Positions 9,053 through 18,291 of a DNA stretch of 64,000 bases are shown piece after piece (position 1 is the first letter of the stretch; every line of letters begins with the position of its first letter). Below the pieces are notes generated by a model. That model was not told the DNA's origin. It made no database searches and saw nothing but the letters and a program-made list of their open reading frames with translations. The stretch is from Sphaerochaeta sp. Lineage in GTDB: Bacteria > Spirochaetota > Spirochaetia > Sphaerochaetales > Sphaerochaetaceae. Where the stretch lies: assembly GCA_022482495.1 (NCBI GenBank), contig JAKVPA010000003.1, positions 62,001-126,000 of the forward strand, given 5' to 3'. The position numbers and the translations under genes are program-made.

Positions 9053-10652
9053 ATGCCTTCCAATGACGAGAAAAAACCTGCGCAGGACGCAGAAAAGAAA
9101 GCAACAGCCACAAACCTGACGAAAACCAACGCGACGGGAAATACCGGCAAACAGGACAAAACAGGCAAGACGGTTGCGTTCGCAAAACCCAAACGGAAAC
9201 TTTCCATCGGATGGTGGTTCGGGCATCATCGTCCTGATCTTGATTTCCATATCCTTTGTCTTAGCCCCCACGATTGAAGCGGTCATGGGACCGAAACAAG
9301 GTGGCGGTTTGGTCTTCGGCACCTATGGCAAGGAAAAGATCGAATACGCCTATGGCAACTACTTCTATGAGCAGTACCAGAACTACGCCAACCAGTACAA
9401 GACCAGCGCGAACACCAGCGCCGAGCAGGTCGCCTACCAGATTTGGAAGAATGCCTATGACAGCACGGTGATCTACACCGCGTTGAACCAGATGGCCAAG
9501 AAAGCCGGCATCATCGCCAGCAACGCCGTTGTCAACCGCAGGATCATTGATTCGGGATACTATAACGTAGATGGCAAGTTTGACGCCGCGACATACAACA
9601 AAGCGACCACCGAGCAGAAGGCCAGCATCGAGAAGAGCGTCAGGGAGTCCTTGGCACCTTCCATCGTTTACAATGACATCAGCACCGTACTCACCTCGAA
9701 CGCCGAGCAGGATTATGTCGCCGCCATGGCGGACAACAGCCGGACGTTCCAGTATGCCACGTTTGACGCATCTCTCTACCCTGATGAAGAAGCAGCGGCG
9801 TACGCGTTGAAGAACCCTCAGCTGTTCTACACCCTTGACCTCTCCGTCATCACCACGGATTCCAAAGAGTCCGCCCAGGCCATTTTGGATTCCATCAACA
9901 ACGGAGACAAGACATTCGAAGAAGCGGCTCTTTCCGAGAGCAAGGATTCGTCCGCCGCCGCCAACGGGAAGATCGGGAACCTGTACTTCTTCCAGATCCA
10001 GTCCAATTTCAAGAATCCGGATGACGCCCAGCAGTTGTTCGCCGCTGAGGTTGGCAAGCCCATCGGACCGGTGGAAGGCACCAGTTCCTGGACGATTTAC
10101 CGGGTGAACGCAGCTCCCGTCCAACCGGATTACACCGATCCCACGTTGCTTGCCATGGTGAAGACCTACATGTCCCTGTATGACAGCCAGATCATCACCG
10201 ATTACCTGAAGACCAAAGCCGCCTCGTTTGTGGCGGACGCAAAAGCGAGTGACTTCGCCACCGCGGCTTCCAAAGACGGCGTGACGGTCACCGATGTGAC
10301 CACCACCCCGATGAATGTGGGAGCCAGCGGCTATCTCAGCTCGTTCAGCACCACCGATCCCAATGGAATGCTCACCTACGCGGACACCGATACCGTCAAG
10401 AAAATGTACACCTCAGAGACTGGTACCGTGCTGGATCCGTTTGAAGCGGGTTCTTCCACCGTGGTCGTCAAAGTGGGGGATGAGAGCAGCAGTGGCAATT
10501 CCTATCTGACGGCGCTGTACAAGTATTACGCTGCGATGTACGCCCAGCAGGATTTGATCGAATCCTTCATGCACAGTGACCAGTTCAAGGACAACTTCCT
10601 GACGGTCTTCCTGACGGACATTCTTGGGCAGGGCACCACATCTTCCACGTGA
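9053..10652 (+). CDS. Membrane-anchored SurA/PpiD-type peptidyl-prolyl isomerase (one frame break near 9215)
   Basis: ATG 9053 follows AGAGG. The first 50 or so residues are a hydrophilic Lys/Thr/Asn-rich cytoplasmic tail that runs to KPKRKLSIG. The frame then breaks: the downstream frame continues with GSGIIVLILISISFVLAP, an obvious single membrane anchor. Removing one base near 9215 joins the two. Next come a SurA-type N-terminal chaperone part (YAYGNYFYEQYQNYANQ through the IVYNDIST region) and a parvulin-like domain (AILDSINNGDKTFEEAA, GKIGNLYFFQIQ, FAAEVGKPIGPVEG, WTIYRV). Topology and domain order match PpiD/PrsA-like folding factors on the outer face of the inner membrane, which assist outer-membrane protein maturation. 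That fits the barrel genes next door. Whether the isomerase site is active cannot be judged by eye. Confidence 0.75.
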
Positions 10653-10672
10653 TTTTTCTCTTGGAAAGGTTC

Positions 10673-10703
10673 AGGCGGTCAGCAATGACCGCCTTTCTTT
10701 TTC
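10673..10703 (+). terminator. Rho-independent terminator
   Basis: AGGCGGTCA and TGACCGCCT form a perfect nine-base-pair stem with a GCAA loop, followed by TTTCTTTTT. It sits 20 bases after the isomerase stop codon. Confidence 0.9.
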
Positions 10704-10728
10704 CCTGCATGCATCGTAGAATACCTCC

Positions 10729-11772
10729 ATGCAGCATGAAGTGACGAAACCGGTGGATTTGTTGGATGTGAAAGGACGGGTCATTGAGGAAGGATGGGCC
10801 AGAAGGCCGGTATGGCGGTACGACCGTGGGCAAATCCACACCTCTTCCTGGCGTATCAAGGAATGGGAATACTACGCCATCACCAACCAACGGAAAGCAT
10901 ATTGCGTGACGGCGACAATGAGTGACATGGGATACTGCGGGATGTTCGCCATCGCCTATATTGATTACCAGACGGGCAAAGGAGCCCAGAGGAGCGCCGT
11001 TATTCCGTTCACCTTCGGAAAGTTGGGGTTCAAGAACAGTTCCCGGGAGGACCAGGATCTTTCCTGGTCCAACCATAACCTCCGCTTGGCGTTCATCACA
11101 AGGAAAGGCAAACGCCATCTGCTCTTCGCCTGTCCGTCCCTGGTCCTTCCCGATGGAAGCGTCGGGCTGGATTGCGACCTGACACTGGAACAACCCAACG
11201 GGTTGGAGTCGATGAACATCGTCACCAGCTGGAAAGAAAACCGCAAGGCCTTCTACCTGAATGAGAAGATCAACTGCATGGAAGCAAGTGGAACCATCCG
11301 AAGAGGCGGCGTTGCGGAGCAAATCGAACAGGATGGCAGCGCGTGGGGCGTGCTTGACTGGGGACGGGGTCGCTGGACGTACCAAAACCGGTGGTACTGG
11401 AGCTCCGCATCCGGCCTGGTCGACGGCATCCCGTTCGGCTTCAATCTGGGATACGGATTCTCAGACCGCACTCCGGCGTCGGAGAACGTGCTGATCCACA
11501 ACGGCATCATCCACAAACTCGGGGACGTGGCGTTCCACATCCCCTCCGATTCCTATCTCAAGCCATGGACGTTCACAAGCGACGACCAACGGTTGGAGCT
11601 GACCTTCACGCCCCGCTATGACCGGCAGAGCGACATCAACGCGCTGGTGGTCAAATCGGTCCAGCATCAAGTGTTCGGTTTCTTTGACGGACAAGCCATT
11701 CTGGATGACGGCAGAGTCATCACGCTGGAACAGTTCCCCGGTTTCGCCGAGGATGTGTTCAACCGATGGTAA
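10729..11772 (+). CDS. DUF2804 family protein
   Basis: The protein has 347 residues and no signal peptide or membrane segment. It is rich in Trp and Tyr in beta-strand-like blocks (RRPVWRYDRGQIHTSSWRIK, SWSNHNLRLAFITRKGKR, DWGRGRWTYQNRWYWSSASG, GFNLGYGFSD). This fits DUF2804, a family of unknown function with a predicted lipocalin-like or tocopherol-cyclase-like beta fold. It reads toward the GH112 gene, with only three bases between the two stop codons. There is no visible Shine-Dalgarno sequence before ATG 10729, and a TAGAAT hexamer ends only six bases upstream, so a leaderless transcript is possible. Its biochemical role is not known to me. Confidence 0.7.
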   Translation: MQHEVTKPVDLLDVKGRVIEEGWARRPVWRYDRGQIHTSSWRIKEWEYYAITNQRKAYCVTATMSDMGYCGMFAIAYIDYQTGKGAQRSAVIPFTFGKLGFKNSSREDQDLSWSNHNLRLAFITRKGKRHLLFACPSLVLPDGSVGLDCDLTLEQPNGLESMNIVTSWKENRKAFYLNEKINCMEASGTIRRGGVAEQIEQDGSAWGVLDWGRGRWTYQNRWYWSSASGLVDGIPFGFNLGYGFSDRTPASENVLIHNGIIHKLGDVAFHIPSDSYLKPWTFTSDDQRLELTFTPRYDRQSDINALVVKSVQHQVFGFFDGQAILDDGRVITLEQFPGFAEDVFNRW

Positions 11773-11775
11773 CCG

Positions 11776-13929
11776 TCAGATTTCAAACCAACGAATTCCG
11801 TTCTCCTCCAGATCCAACGGAAAGGAGGAGCCATCACCCCGGTACACCACGGTGTGCTGGCTCTGGTAGGTGTTGTTCACCACACTGTACTTCCCGTTTT
11901 TCACGTAGGCGTGCACCTCCACGTTGGGGTTCTCACTGAACCACGTGTGGAGCGCGCCTTCCCCATGGGATGCCCAGAGGATGGCGCGATGCAGCAACCG
12001 GTTGTTGGCAAATGAGTACGGCAGTCCGCTGAGATAGACACAACGTCCACAGCCGTATTCGTTGACGGCGAGTTGCACCTCTTTGCCCCGTTGCACGACG
12101 ATTTCGGTACCAGGAAGCGCGTAGATGTTTTTCTTCCCTTCCCCGAAATTGATGGGTTCCTGGATGTCTTCCGTAATAAAGTGGGGATGCTCCTCCCAGT
12201 TGTACTTGTCGTAGCCCAACGTGAATCCCGTCTCCTTCTCCACCCCAAGCGCATCGGAGAGCTGGAAGAACCGTCCCTGCCACGGGTGCCCGGTCGGTTC
12301 CCCCACCCCGATGAATCCCCCGCCGTTGGCGATAAAACCACGGATGGCGGAGATGACCAAAGGATCACACCAGGCGTCCCCGCCGGTGTGGGCGGTGTCG
12401 GCGTCCCCGACGTTGATGATCACATCGATATCCTTCAGCAGATCAGGGTTTTGGCGGATATCATCGAAGTTGATGAACCGCACATCAAACGGGGCGCCGG
12501 AAAGCGCTTCGATGATGCCGGCGTAACTGTAGTTCTGTTTCTGGTACAGGGCGTGGTGGACCATGTGGGCGGCCCAGGAACGCATTTTTCCCCAACAGTT
12601 CAGCACGGCGACCCGCTTGAAGCAGAACGGTGTGGTTCCTTTGATGTTGTCGTACAAGGTCCGGAACTCGTCGCAGATATCCTGGACGCAATCGATGAAG
12701 TCAGGGAATTCCAGGGCGAGTTTCAGATATCCCCCATAGCCGATACGGTCGACGGGTTTCCGAAGGATGGCGCGCCGGGCGGTGACCCAGTTCCGTTTTG
12801 CCTCCCCCACCGGGTCTCCCCCTTGATGGAACGTATCCGGGAAAAAGTACGGAAGGAAACGACCCTCGGTGTATTTCACACCTTGGATGTCGCTGATCAA
12901 CCGAAGGGTGCTGCCGTTGCCGACACTGCCTACCACGGCGTCCAACCCGATGGAGGCGAACCCGTCCATGTACGGCTCGATGCCGATCCAATGGTCCCCC
13001 AGGAACATCATCGCCTCTTTTCCTTCCTGATGGGTGATGTCCACCATCTCCTTGGCAAGGGCGCACACCTCTTTGTGCTGGAAGCGGACAAAATCCAAAT
13101 ATTCTCTGGAAGGGATCCGGTACTGGTTGTTGTAGTACCCCTGGTCGATCAGGTATTCCGGACGGAACGGATAGCCCACTTCCTTTTCGAATTTCGAGAG
13201 GATGTACGGACTGACTGAAGCGGTGTATCCACACCAATCCACGTACTTCTCCCGGGCCTTGTCATCGAAAACCAACGTGAACAGGTGGAAGAATGTGGTG
13301 AAACGGATCACATCGACGTAGGGATGTTCCTTGATGAACGTCCGGAGGCGTTCCATGGCGTGGGCCCGCGTCTTTGGCTGGCGCACATCGAACGTGATCT
13401 GCCGCTCCACCCCTTTCCATCCATTGACCACGGCGTTGTACATGTGCACCGGATCCCACATGATGAACGCCAGGAACGAGACGGTGTACTGGTGGTACGC
13501 TTCGGTGGCGATGACCACGTCCCCCGTCGACTCGTCATAGGACCATTTGTCCAAAGGCACCACCTCTCCGGTGGTCCGGTCGATGACTTCCCACCACTTC
13601 TTTCGATCGGTGGGATTGACCTTCAGCATGTCAGGATACAGCCCTTCCATCAAATGGATGCGGAGCTCCGACCCCTGGGAGGTCTTGTGCCCCGTCATCA
13701 GATACATCTGCTGGATTTCGTCCGGGTTGGCTTTGGCCCAGGCGTTGTCCTTGCGCGTCGTATAATAGGTGGCGTACACCTTCGCCTTGGTCTCCCTGAG
13801 TTGGGGAGGAAAGTCGGTTCCGTCACAGTCGCGGAGCGCGTCCGCGCCCCAGCGTTTCATGATTTCCATTGTCTGCGGCACAACGTCAACATCCGTCGGG
13901 ATGGTGACCCTTCCGTTTATTTTGCTCAC
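11776..13929 (-). CDS. GH112 beta-galactosyl-disaccharide phosphorylase (galacto-N-biose/lacto-N-biose or galactosyl-rhamnose type)
   Basis: About 717 residues from GTG 13929, chosen because GGGAG lies seven bases upstream; TTG at 13950 is the longer alternative. The family hallmarks are visible: an N-terminal RWGADALRDCDGTDFP, a TIM-barrel core with TFFHLFTLVFDD, MMFLGDHWIGIEPYMDGF, VGNGSTLRLISDI and YFFPDTFHQGGDP, then an amidotransferase-like part (VINVGDADTAHTGGDAW, FIGVGEPTGHPWQGRFFQL). GH112 enzymes split beta-1,3-galactosyl-HexNAc or beta-1,4-galactosyl-rhamnose with phosphate, giving galactose-1-phosphate. The sequence alone does not let me choose between them. It is the last gene of the sugar ABC operon that begins at 17115, so the disaccharide is probably imported intact and split in the cytoplasm. 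Confidence 0.9.
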   Translation of the reverse strand: MSKINGRVTIPTDVDVVPQTMEIMKRWGADALRDCDGTDFPPQLRETKAKVYATYYTTRKDNAWAKANPDEIQQMYLMTGHKTSQGSELRIHLMEGLYPDMLKVNPTDRKKWWEVIDRTTGEVVPLDKWSYDESTGDVVIATEAYHQYTVSFLAFIMWDPVHMYNAVVNGWKGVERQITFDVRQPKTRAHAMERLRTFIKEHPYVDVIRFTTFFHLFTLVFDDKAREKYVDWCGYTASVSPYILSKFEKEVGYPFRPEYLIDQGYYNNQYRIPSREYLDFVRFQHKEVCALAKEMVDITHQEGKEAMMFLGDHWIGIEPYMDGFASIGLDAVVGSVGNGSTLRLISDIQGVKYTEGRFLPYFFPDTFHQGGDPVGEAKRNWVTARRAILRKPVDRIGYGGYLKLALEFPDFIDCVQDICDEFRTLYDNIKGTTPFCFKRVAVLNCWGKMRSWAAHMVHHALYQKQNYSYAGIIEALSGAPFDVRFINFDDIRQNPDLLKDIDVIINVGDADTAHTGGDAWCDPLVISAIRGFIANGGGFIGVGEPTGHPWQGRFFQLSDALGVEKETGFTLGYDKYNWEEHPHFITEDIQEPINFGEGKKNIYALPGTEIVVQRGKEVQLAVNEYGCGRCVYLSGLPYSFANNRLLHRAILWASHGEGALHTWFSENPNVEVHAYVKNGKYSVVNNTYQSQHTVVYRGDGSSFPLDLEENGIRWFEI

Positions 13930-13992
13930 ACCAATACTCCCGCTGACCAAGTCAGCTTTCTTTTGTTCTGATAGATTGGGACGTTCGGAACG

Positions 13993-14853
13993 TTATCCCT
14001 TGATGCCACCCCCGGTCACCCCCTGGATGATCCGCTCGGAGAGGAACAGGTACAGGACGAACGTCGGGAGGAACACGATGATCACCGCGGCGAACAAGCC
14101 ACCGTAATCACCGGTATACTTCATCGCGTTGACGATCTGCAGCAATCCAACGCCGACCGGCGTCATCTTCTCCGTATTGGCGAAGATCAAGGCCATGAAG
14201 AACTCGTTCCACACCCCAAGGAAGTTGAAGATCGTCACGGTGACCAACGCCGGCTGGACCAGCGGCAGCATGATGATCCAGAACGTTTTCCCCGGAGGAC
14301 AGCCATCGATCGCCGCCGCTTCCTCGTAGGTTCGGGACAGCGTGGCGAAAAAGTTCAACAGATAAATCGTCGTGTACGGCACGTGGGAAAAGATGTACAA
14401 TGCGATCAGCAGGATGCGTCCTTTGATGCCCCAGCGGGTCGTCATGGAGAACAATGGCATGATGATCATCACCGCCGGAATGCTCATGGCGACGATCAGG
14501 CTGGAACGGATCATCTTGTTGGAGAAGAACTTGTACCGGGAAAGCACATAGGCAGCCGGAGCGGAGATGAAGATCACGACGACGCAGGTAACCACGGCGT
14601 ACAGCAATGAGTTGCCGAAGAAGCGGGAGACGTTCTGCTGTCTCCACGCCTTGGCGTAGTTTTCAAAATGGAGTCCTGTCTTGAACGCGAACACATTTCC
14701 CGAGAAAATCTCACGGGATGTGGACAGGCTTGCGGCGAGGATCCACAGGAGGAACGCCGCGGCGAACGCGATCCAGGCGATCAACACGATGTATCCGGGA
14801 AGAAAATGCAATTCCCGTTTCCAATTGATGCGGTCATAGGGTGATCGTTTCAT
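13993..14853 (-). CDS. Carbohydrate ABC transporter permease, MalG/UgpE type
   Basis: 286 residues with six predicted membrane helices. The EAA loop that contacts the ATPase is clear: EEAAAIDGCPPGKTFWIIML. An N-terminal cytoplasmic start (MKRSPYDRINWKRELHFLPG) precedes the first helix. It lies between the partner permease (ten bases upstream) and the GH112 gene, so it should import the disaccharide handled by that enzyme. No ATP-binding subunit is encoded in the operon; a shared MsmK/UgpC-type ATPase elsewhere is expected, as is common for such systems. Confidence 0.9.
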   Translation of the reverse strand: MKRSPYDRINWKRELHFLPGYIVLIAWIAFAAAFLLWILAASLSTSREIFSGNVFAFKTGLHFENYAKAWRQQNVSRFFGNSLLYAVVTCVVVIFISAPAAYVLSRYKFFSNKMIRSSLIVAMSIPAVMIIMPLFSMTTRWGIKGRILLIALYIFSHVPYTTIYLLNFFATLSRTYEEAAAIDGCPPGKTFWIIMLPLVQPALVTVTIFNFLGVWNEFFMALIFANTEKMTPVGVGLLQIVNAMKYTGDYGGLFAAVIIVFLPTFVLYLFLSERIIQGVTGGGIKG

Positions 14854-14862
14854 GGCTACCTC

Positions 14863-15758
14863 CTAGTATTCCACGTCGTCGTCTTTGAACAGACGGTTCA
14901 TGACGAAATAGATGGCGACGATGATCAGCGCCAACACGACACCTACCGCGGCGCCGGCACCGGCGTCACGTTGGGAGTTTCCTTTCGAACCAAATACCGT
15001 ATTGTACAGATAGACGACAGGGACGATGGTCGCCGCTTCGGTATCCACCGGAGAGAACATCATCGACCAGAGGAAGAACGTCGTGGTATGGATGCTCCAG
15101 AAGGTGATGTTGGTCTTCGTCACGCCCTTGAGCAAGCGGCATGGTGATCTTCATCGCCTGCTGGACTTTGCTCGCGCCATCGATCGGTCGCCGCCTCGTA
15201 GATGTCGGCGGGGATCTTCTCAATGCCACTGATGAAGATCAACATGTAGTACCCTACCGCGCCGAAAATGAACGAGAACAACATCGCCCAGAACTTCAGG
15301 TCGGTTCCGAGCCACTTGACTCCGGTCCCGCCGAAGAAACGGATCATCTGGTTGAGCATGCCGTAATCCTGGTTGAACACGTACTGGATCCACATGGTGG
15401 CCAGCGCGACGGCGCTGATGATGTTCGGCATGTAGATCGCCGCGCGGAAGAACTTCTTGAACCGGATGCCGCTGGTCAGGATCATGGCGAAGATCAACGC
15501 GAGGGACAGCGTCAGGATGCCACCGACCAGCCAGATGCGCACCATATTCCACATGGCGCTTTTGAACGAAGGACTATGGAAAATCTTCGCATAGTTCCCC
15601 AGTCCATAAAAACTCCAGGTTGACGTTGCCGCGGTGACGCTCTCAATTCTGAAGAAACTCATCACCAGTGTCCTGGCGACAGGATACAGGTACATGATGA
15701 ACAACGTCAGGATGCAAGGTGTCAGAAACCCGATGATCAGCTTTTTGTCGTTGCGCAT
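14863..15758 (-). CDS. Carbohydrate ABC transporter permease, MalF/UgpA type (two frame breaks)
   Basis: The first 190 or so residues (from MRNDKKLIIGFLTPCILTLF) are intact and carry the expected helices, up to IEKIPADIYEAAT. The frame then breaks: deleting one base near 15180 restores the EAA loop (IDGASKVQQAMKITMP), and deleting one T near 15133 restores LLKGVTKTNITFWSIH and the last two helices, ending RLFKDDDVEY at 14863. The repaired protein has the normal length for the family, about 297 residues. Both breaks are one-base insertions within about 60 bases, which suggests sequence error since the rest of the operon looks functional. It pairs with the MalG-type permease downstream. Confidence 0.85.
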
Positions 15759-15845
15759 GGCATTCCCTCAATCGGCCTGTCGGCCGTACTTCCGAAAACA
15801 AACGGAGGAAGGCCGCCGGATGGCGACCCTCCCCAATCAAACCTG

Positions 15846-17115
15846 TTATTTGTACAGAGCGTCCATCGCCTTGGCGAAATCAGCGCCGGTGGCGAATTTG
15901 CCCTCGAACAGCGCGATGATGTTCGTCTTGACGTTCGCCTTGATGTCCGGGTTGGCGTTCAGCCCCATGCTCCAGGAAAGCGGAGAAGAGGTGGCCTGCA
16001 GCGTCTCGATCGTCCCGTTCATGATGGCAGGGGGCGACGTTGCGCGGATCAGCCGGAATCTGGCTGGCGGCGTTGGCCATCTTCTGATCATACTCGCCGC
16101 TGGTCAGCAGCATCAGGAAGTCAAACGCGGCCTGCGGATTCTTGCTGTACTTGGTGATGGCCAACGAGTTGGCGCCGGCATAGGCGTTGGTGGAACCACT
16201 GCCCGCGGGAGCGGCAATCGTCGGATAGTTGAACATACCCCAGTCGATGTTGGCGCCGGTGGTGTTGTTCACCTCGGAGCAGACATAGTTGGCGCAGACG
16301 ATCATGGCGACCTTGCCGGTCAGACCAATCTTGTTCTGGCTGGAGGGGAACTCATCCGGAGCGCCCGCTGCAAGATAGCCGGCCTTGCGGTAGTCGATGA
16401 TATCCTGGGCGGCCGCGACGGCTCCGGCGTTCTTCGACCATCCTCCGTTCTTCACCAGTTCCGTGGTGACAGCCTGTCCGATGCGGCGGTCAAGATGGTA
16501 CCCAAAGAAGAAGTCGGCGTACGCGCTGTCCAGCGCCATCGGCTCATACCCTTTGTCCACCAGTTTCTGGTTGACGGCCAGGAACTCATCCCATGTGGTA
16601 GGAATGGTGATACCCGCGTTCTTGAAGATTTCCTTGTTGTAGAAGATGCCTCCGACCTGCGGCTGCTCGGTGATGGCCGCCAGGAAGCCGGCCCACTTGG
16701 TGATCTCTTCATTGAAGCACGCATAGCTCTGGGCATCGTAGTTGGCTGCCTTGGCCATGTCGGTCAGATCGTATACGTAATTCTTGTAGACGTTTCCGAT
16801 GCGGCGGTAATCCTCTTCGAAAACATCAATGTTCTCGCCCGCTTCAAGCGCCGTGGCGATGATCTTGTTGATGTCACGACCCTTCCATTCGATGTTGATC
16901 TTCGCGCCGGTCTTTTCCTCAAACGCCTTTGCGGCGGCGGCGACCACCTGCCCCTGCGGCTCATTCGAGTTCCACATCGACCAGAAATTCAGGGTGACTC
17001 CACTGTAGACACCTTCCGCTTTTTTCGTGGTAGTTTCGCTGGATCCCGCGGCGAACGCGAAGCACGCAGCAGCCATCAACAGCACCACAGTGACAACCAA
17101 TCGTTTCCTGTTCAT
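15846..17115 (-). CDS. Sugar ABC transporter substrate-binding lipoprotein or protein (one frame break)
   Basis: The start is ATG 17115, directly behind GGAGGTACT. A signal sequence (MNRKRLVVTVVLLMAAACFAFAAGSS) is followed by a family 1 solute-binding fold (LNFWSMWNSNEPQGQ, FEEKTGAKINIEW, GIFYNKEIFKNAGI, PTTWDEFLAVNQKLV, GKVAMIVCANYV, NSLAITKYSKNPQAAFDFLML). At about 16030 a run of five C residues breaks the frame. With one C removed, VAPAIMNGTIETLQATSSPL continues into an intact C-terminus ending MDALYK. The protein is the outer-face receptor of the disaccharide importer and the first gene of the operon, with a promoter at 17161-17189. Confidence 0.88.
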
Positions 17116-17160
17116 AGTACCTCCAATTACCCCCACTACGGGTTTTCACACTTTTTCCAT

Positions 17161-17189
17161 ATCGTAGGGGCCGTTCCCCACTTGAACAA
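17161..17189 (-). promoter_or_regulatory. Promoter of the disaccharide-utilisation operon
   Basis: On the minus strand TTGTTC (17189-17184) and TACGAT (17166-17161) are 17 bases apart, about 45 bases before the solute-binding protein start. A palindrome CAATTAATTG (17191-17200) sits immediately upstream and could be part of a binding site for the divergent AraC regulator. That last point is inference. Confidence 0.5.
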
Positions 17190-17254
17190 TCAATTAATTG
17201 CCCTCTTTTTTAGAATTATTGCGTTCACCATGTTGTTCTGCTATACTTCGCACC

Positions 17255-18133
17255 ATGAGTACGCATCGAATGATGATCAACTTCCACTACCTGCCTGTCA
17301 TGCCACAGGTATTGTACGTCACCCACTCGAAATATGAGAAGGACTGGGCGTCCAATCTCCACTCCCACGCATTCACCGAATTCATCTACATTGAAAGCGG
17401 GAAAGGAGAGATCTGCACCCAGACCCAATCGTTTCCGGTGGAGAAGCAGGATTTCATCGTGTTGCTCCCCAATCTGATGCACACGGAGAAATCATCGGCG
17501 GACCAGCCGTTGGAATACTACGTCCTTGGAGTCTCCAACATGTTGTTCAAAAATGATCCGGAAGACATCAGTTCGTATTGCCCGTTGTACGACTTGGGAA
17601 ACATCAATGACCGGATTCATTCCCTGATCGTCTCCATGTACCACGAGATGCATTCCCAGATCAACGGGTACGAACTGATGGTCGCCAGCCTGTTCCTGCA
17701 GATCATCGTGACGTTGACGAGGAAGATGCGGCTGGAGTTCAGTTTTGCTGAAAGCCACAACATGCGCAGAGAGATCGCCAACGCCAAGAACTTCATCGAC
17801 AACCACTACATGGAGAACCTGACGTTGGACCAGATCGCTACGAAGAGTTACCTGAGCAAGTACCATTTGATCAGGGAGTTCCACCATCACGTCGGAATGA
17901 CTCCGATGGAATACCTCTCGGAACGCCGTCTGGAAGAAGCGAAGATCCTGTTGGGCAGCACCAACATCAGCGTCTGGGAGATCGCCAATGAGATTGGGTT
18001 TTCCTCGTCAAGCTACTTCACTCAGCGGTTCAAGGAGACCTTCGGCATGACCCCGCTGTCCTACCGCAAGCGTTCCCTCCCCCAGGATATCAACCAGAAA
18101 GGTCCGCTTGCCAACGGCCTGGTCACCGGATAA
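17255..18133 (+). CDS. AraC-family transcriptional regulator of the disaccharide operon
   Basis: Start ATG 17255 (MSTHRMMINFHYLP), 292 residues. An upstream in-frame start at 17198 would add residues with no similarity to the family. The N-terminal half is a cupin-type sugar-sensing domain (WASNLHSHAFTEFIYIESGKG, FIVLLPNLMHTEKS). The C-terminal 100 residues hold the two helix-turn-helix motifs of AraC (LDQIATKSYLSKYHLIREF, VWEIANEIGFSSSSYFTQRF, FGMTPLSYRK). It is transcribed away from the sugar ABC/GH112 operon, sharing the 139-base gap with it, which is the usual arrangement for a local activator responding to the imported sugar. Confidence 0.88.
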   Translation: MSTHRMMINFHYLPVMPQVLYVTHSKYEKDWASNLHSHAFTEFIYIESGKGEICTQTQSFPVEKQDFIVLLPNLMHTEKSSADQPLEYYVLGVSNMLFKNDPEDISSYCPLYDLGNINDRIHSLIVSMYHEMHSQINGYELMVASLFLQIIVTLTRKMRLEFSFAESHNMRREIANAKNFIDNHYMENLTLDQIATKSYLSKYHLIREFHHHVGMTPMEYLSERRLEEAKILLGSTNISVWEIANEIGFSSSSYFTQRFKETFGMTPLSYRKRSLPQDINQKGPLANGLVTG

Positions 18134-18147
18134 GTGAAGTCCCCCAA

Positions 18148-18176
18148 TTGGCATTCCCCACCGTTTCCGTTATAGT
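18148..18176 (+). promoter_or_regulatory. Promoter of the DEAD-box helicase gene
   Basis: TTGGCA (18148-18153) and TATAGT (18171-18176) are separated by 17 bases. The predicted leader is about 110 bases before ATG 18292, long for this compact genome and reminiscent of the long leaders of cold-shock helicase mRNAs. Confidence 0.5.
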
Positions 18177-18291
18177 GAGCGTGCAACCATTTCTTGGGCG
18201 CATACACAGTTGCATCGCAATGGCCGGACGCATTCCCTCCGGATCCGACGCGTGGAGTGCCGCCTTACCACATTGGAGTAAATGAAACCAG

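Noticed and set aside
8825-9322. Minus-strand frame of 165 residues in the divergent promoter region
   Set aside because: It overlaps two good promoters and the start of the isomerase gene and shows no family features.
12073-13218. Plus-strand frame of 381 residues opposite the GH112 gene
   Set aside because: It is a shadow of a well-supported GH112 gene and has no recognisable domain.
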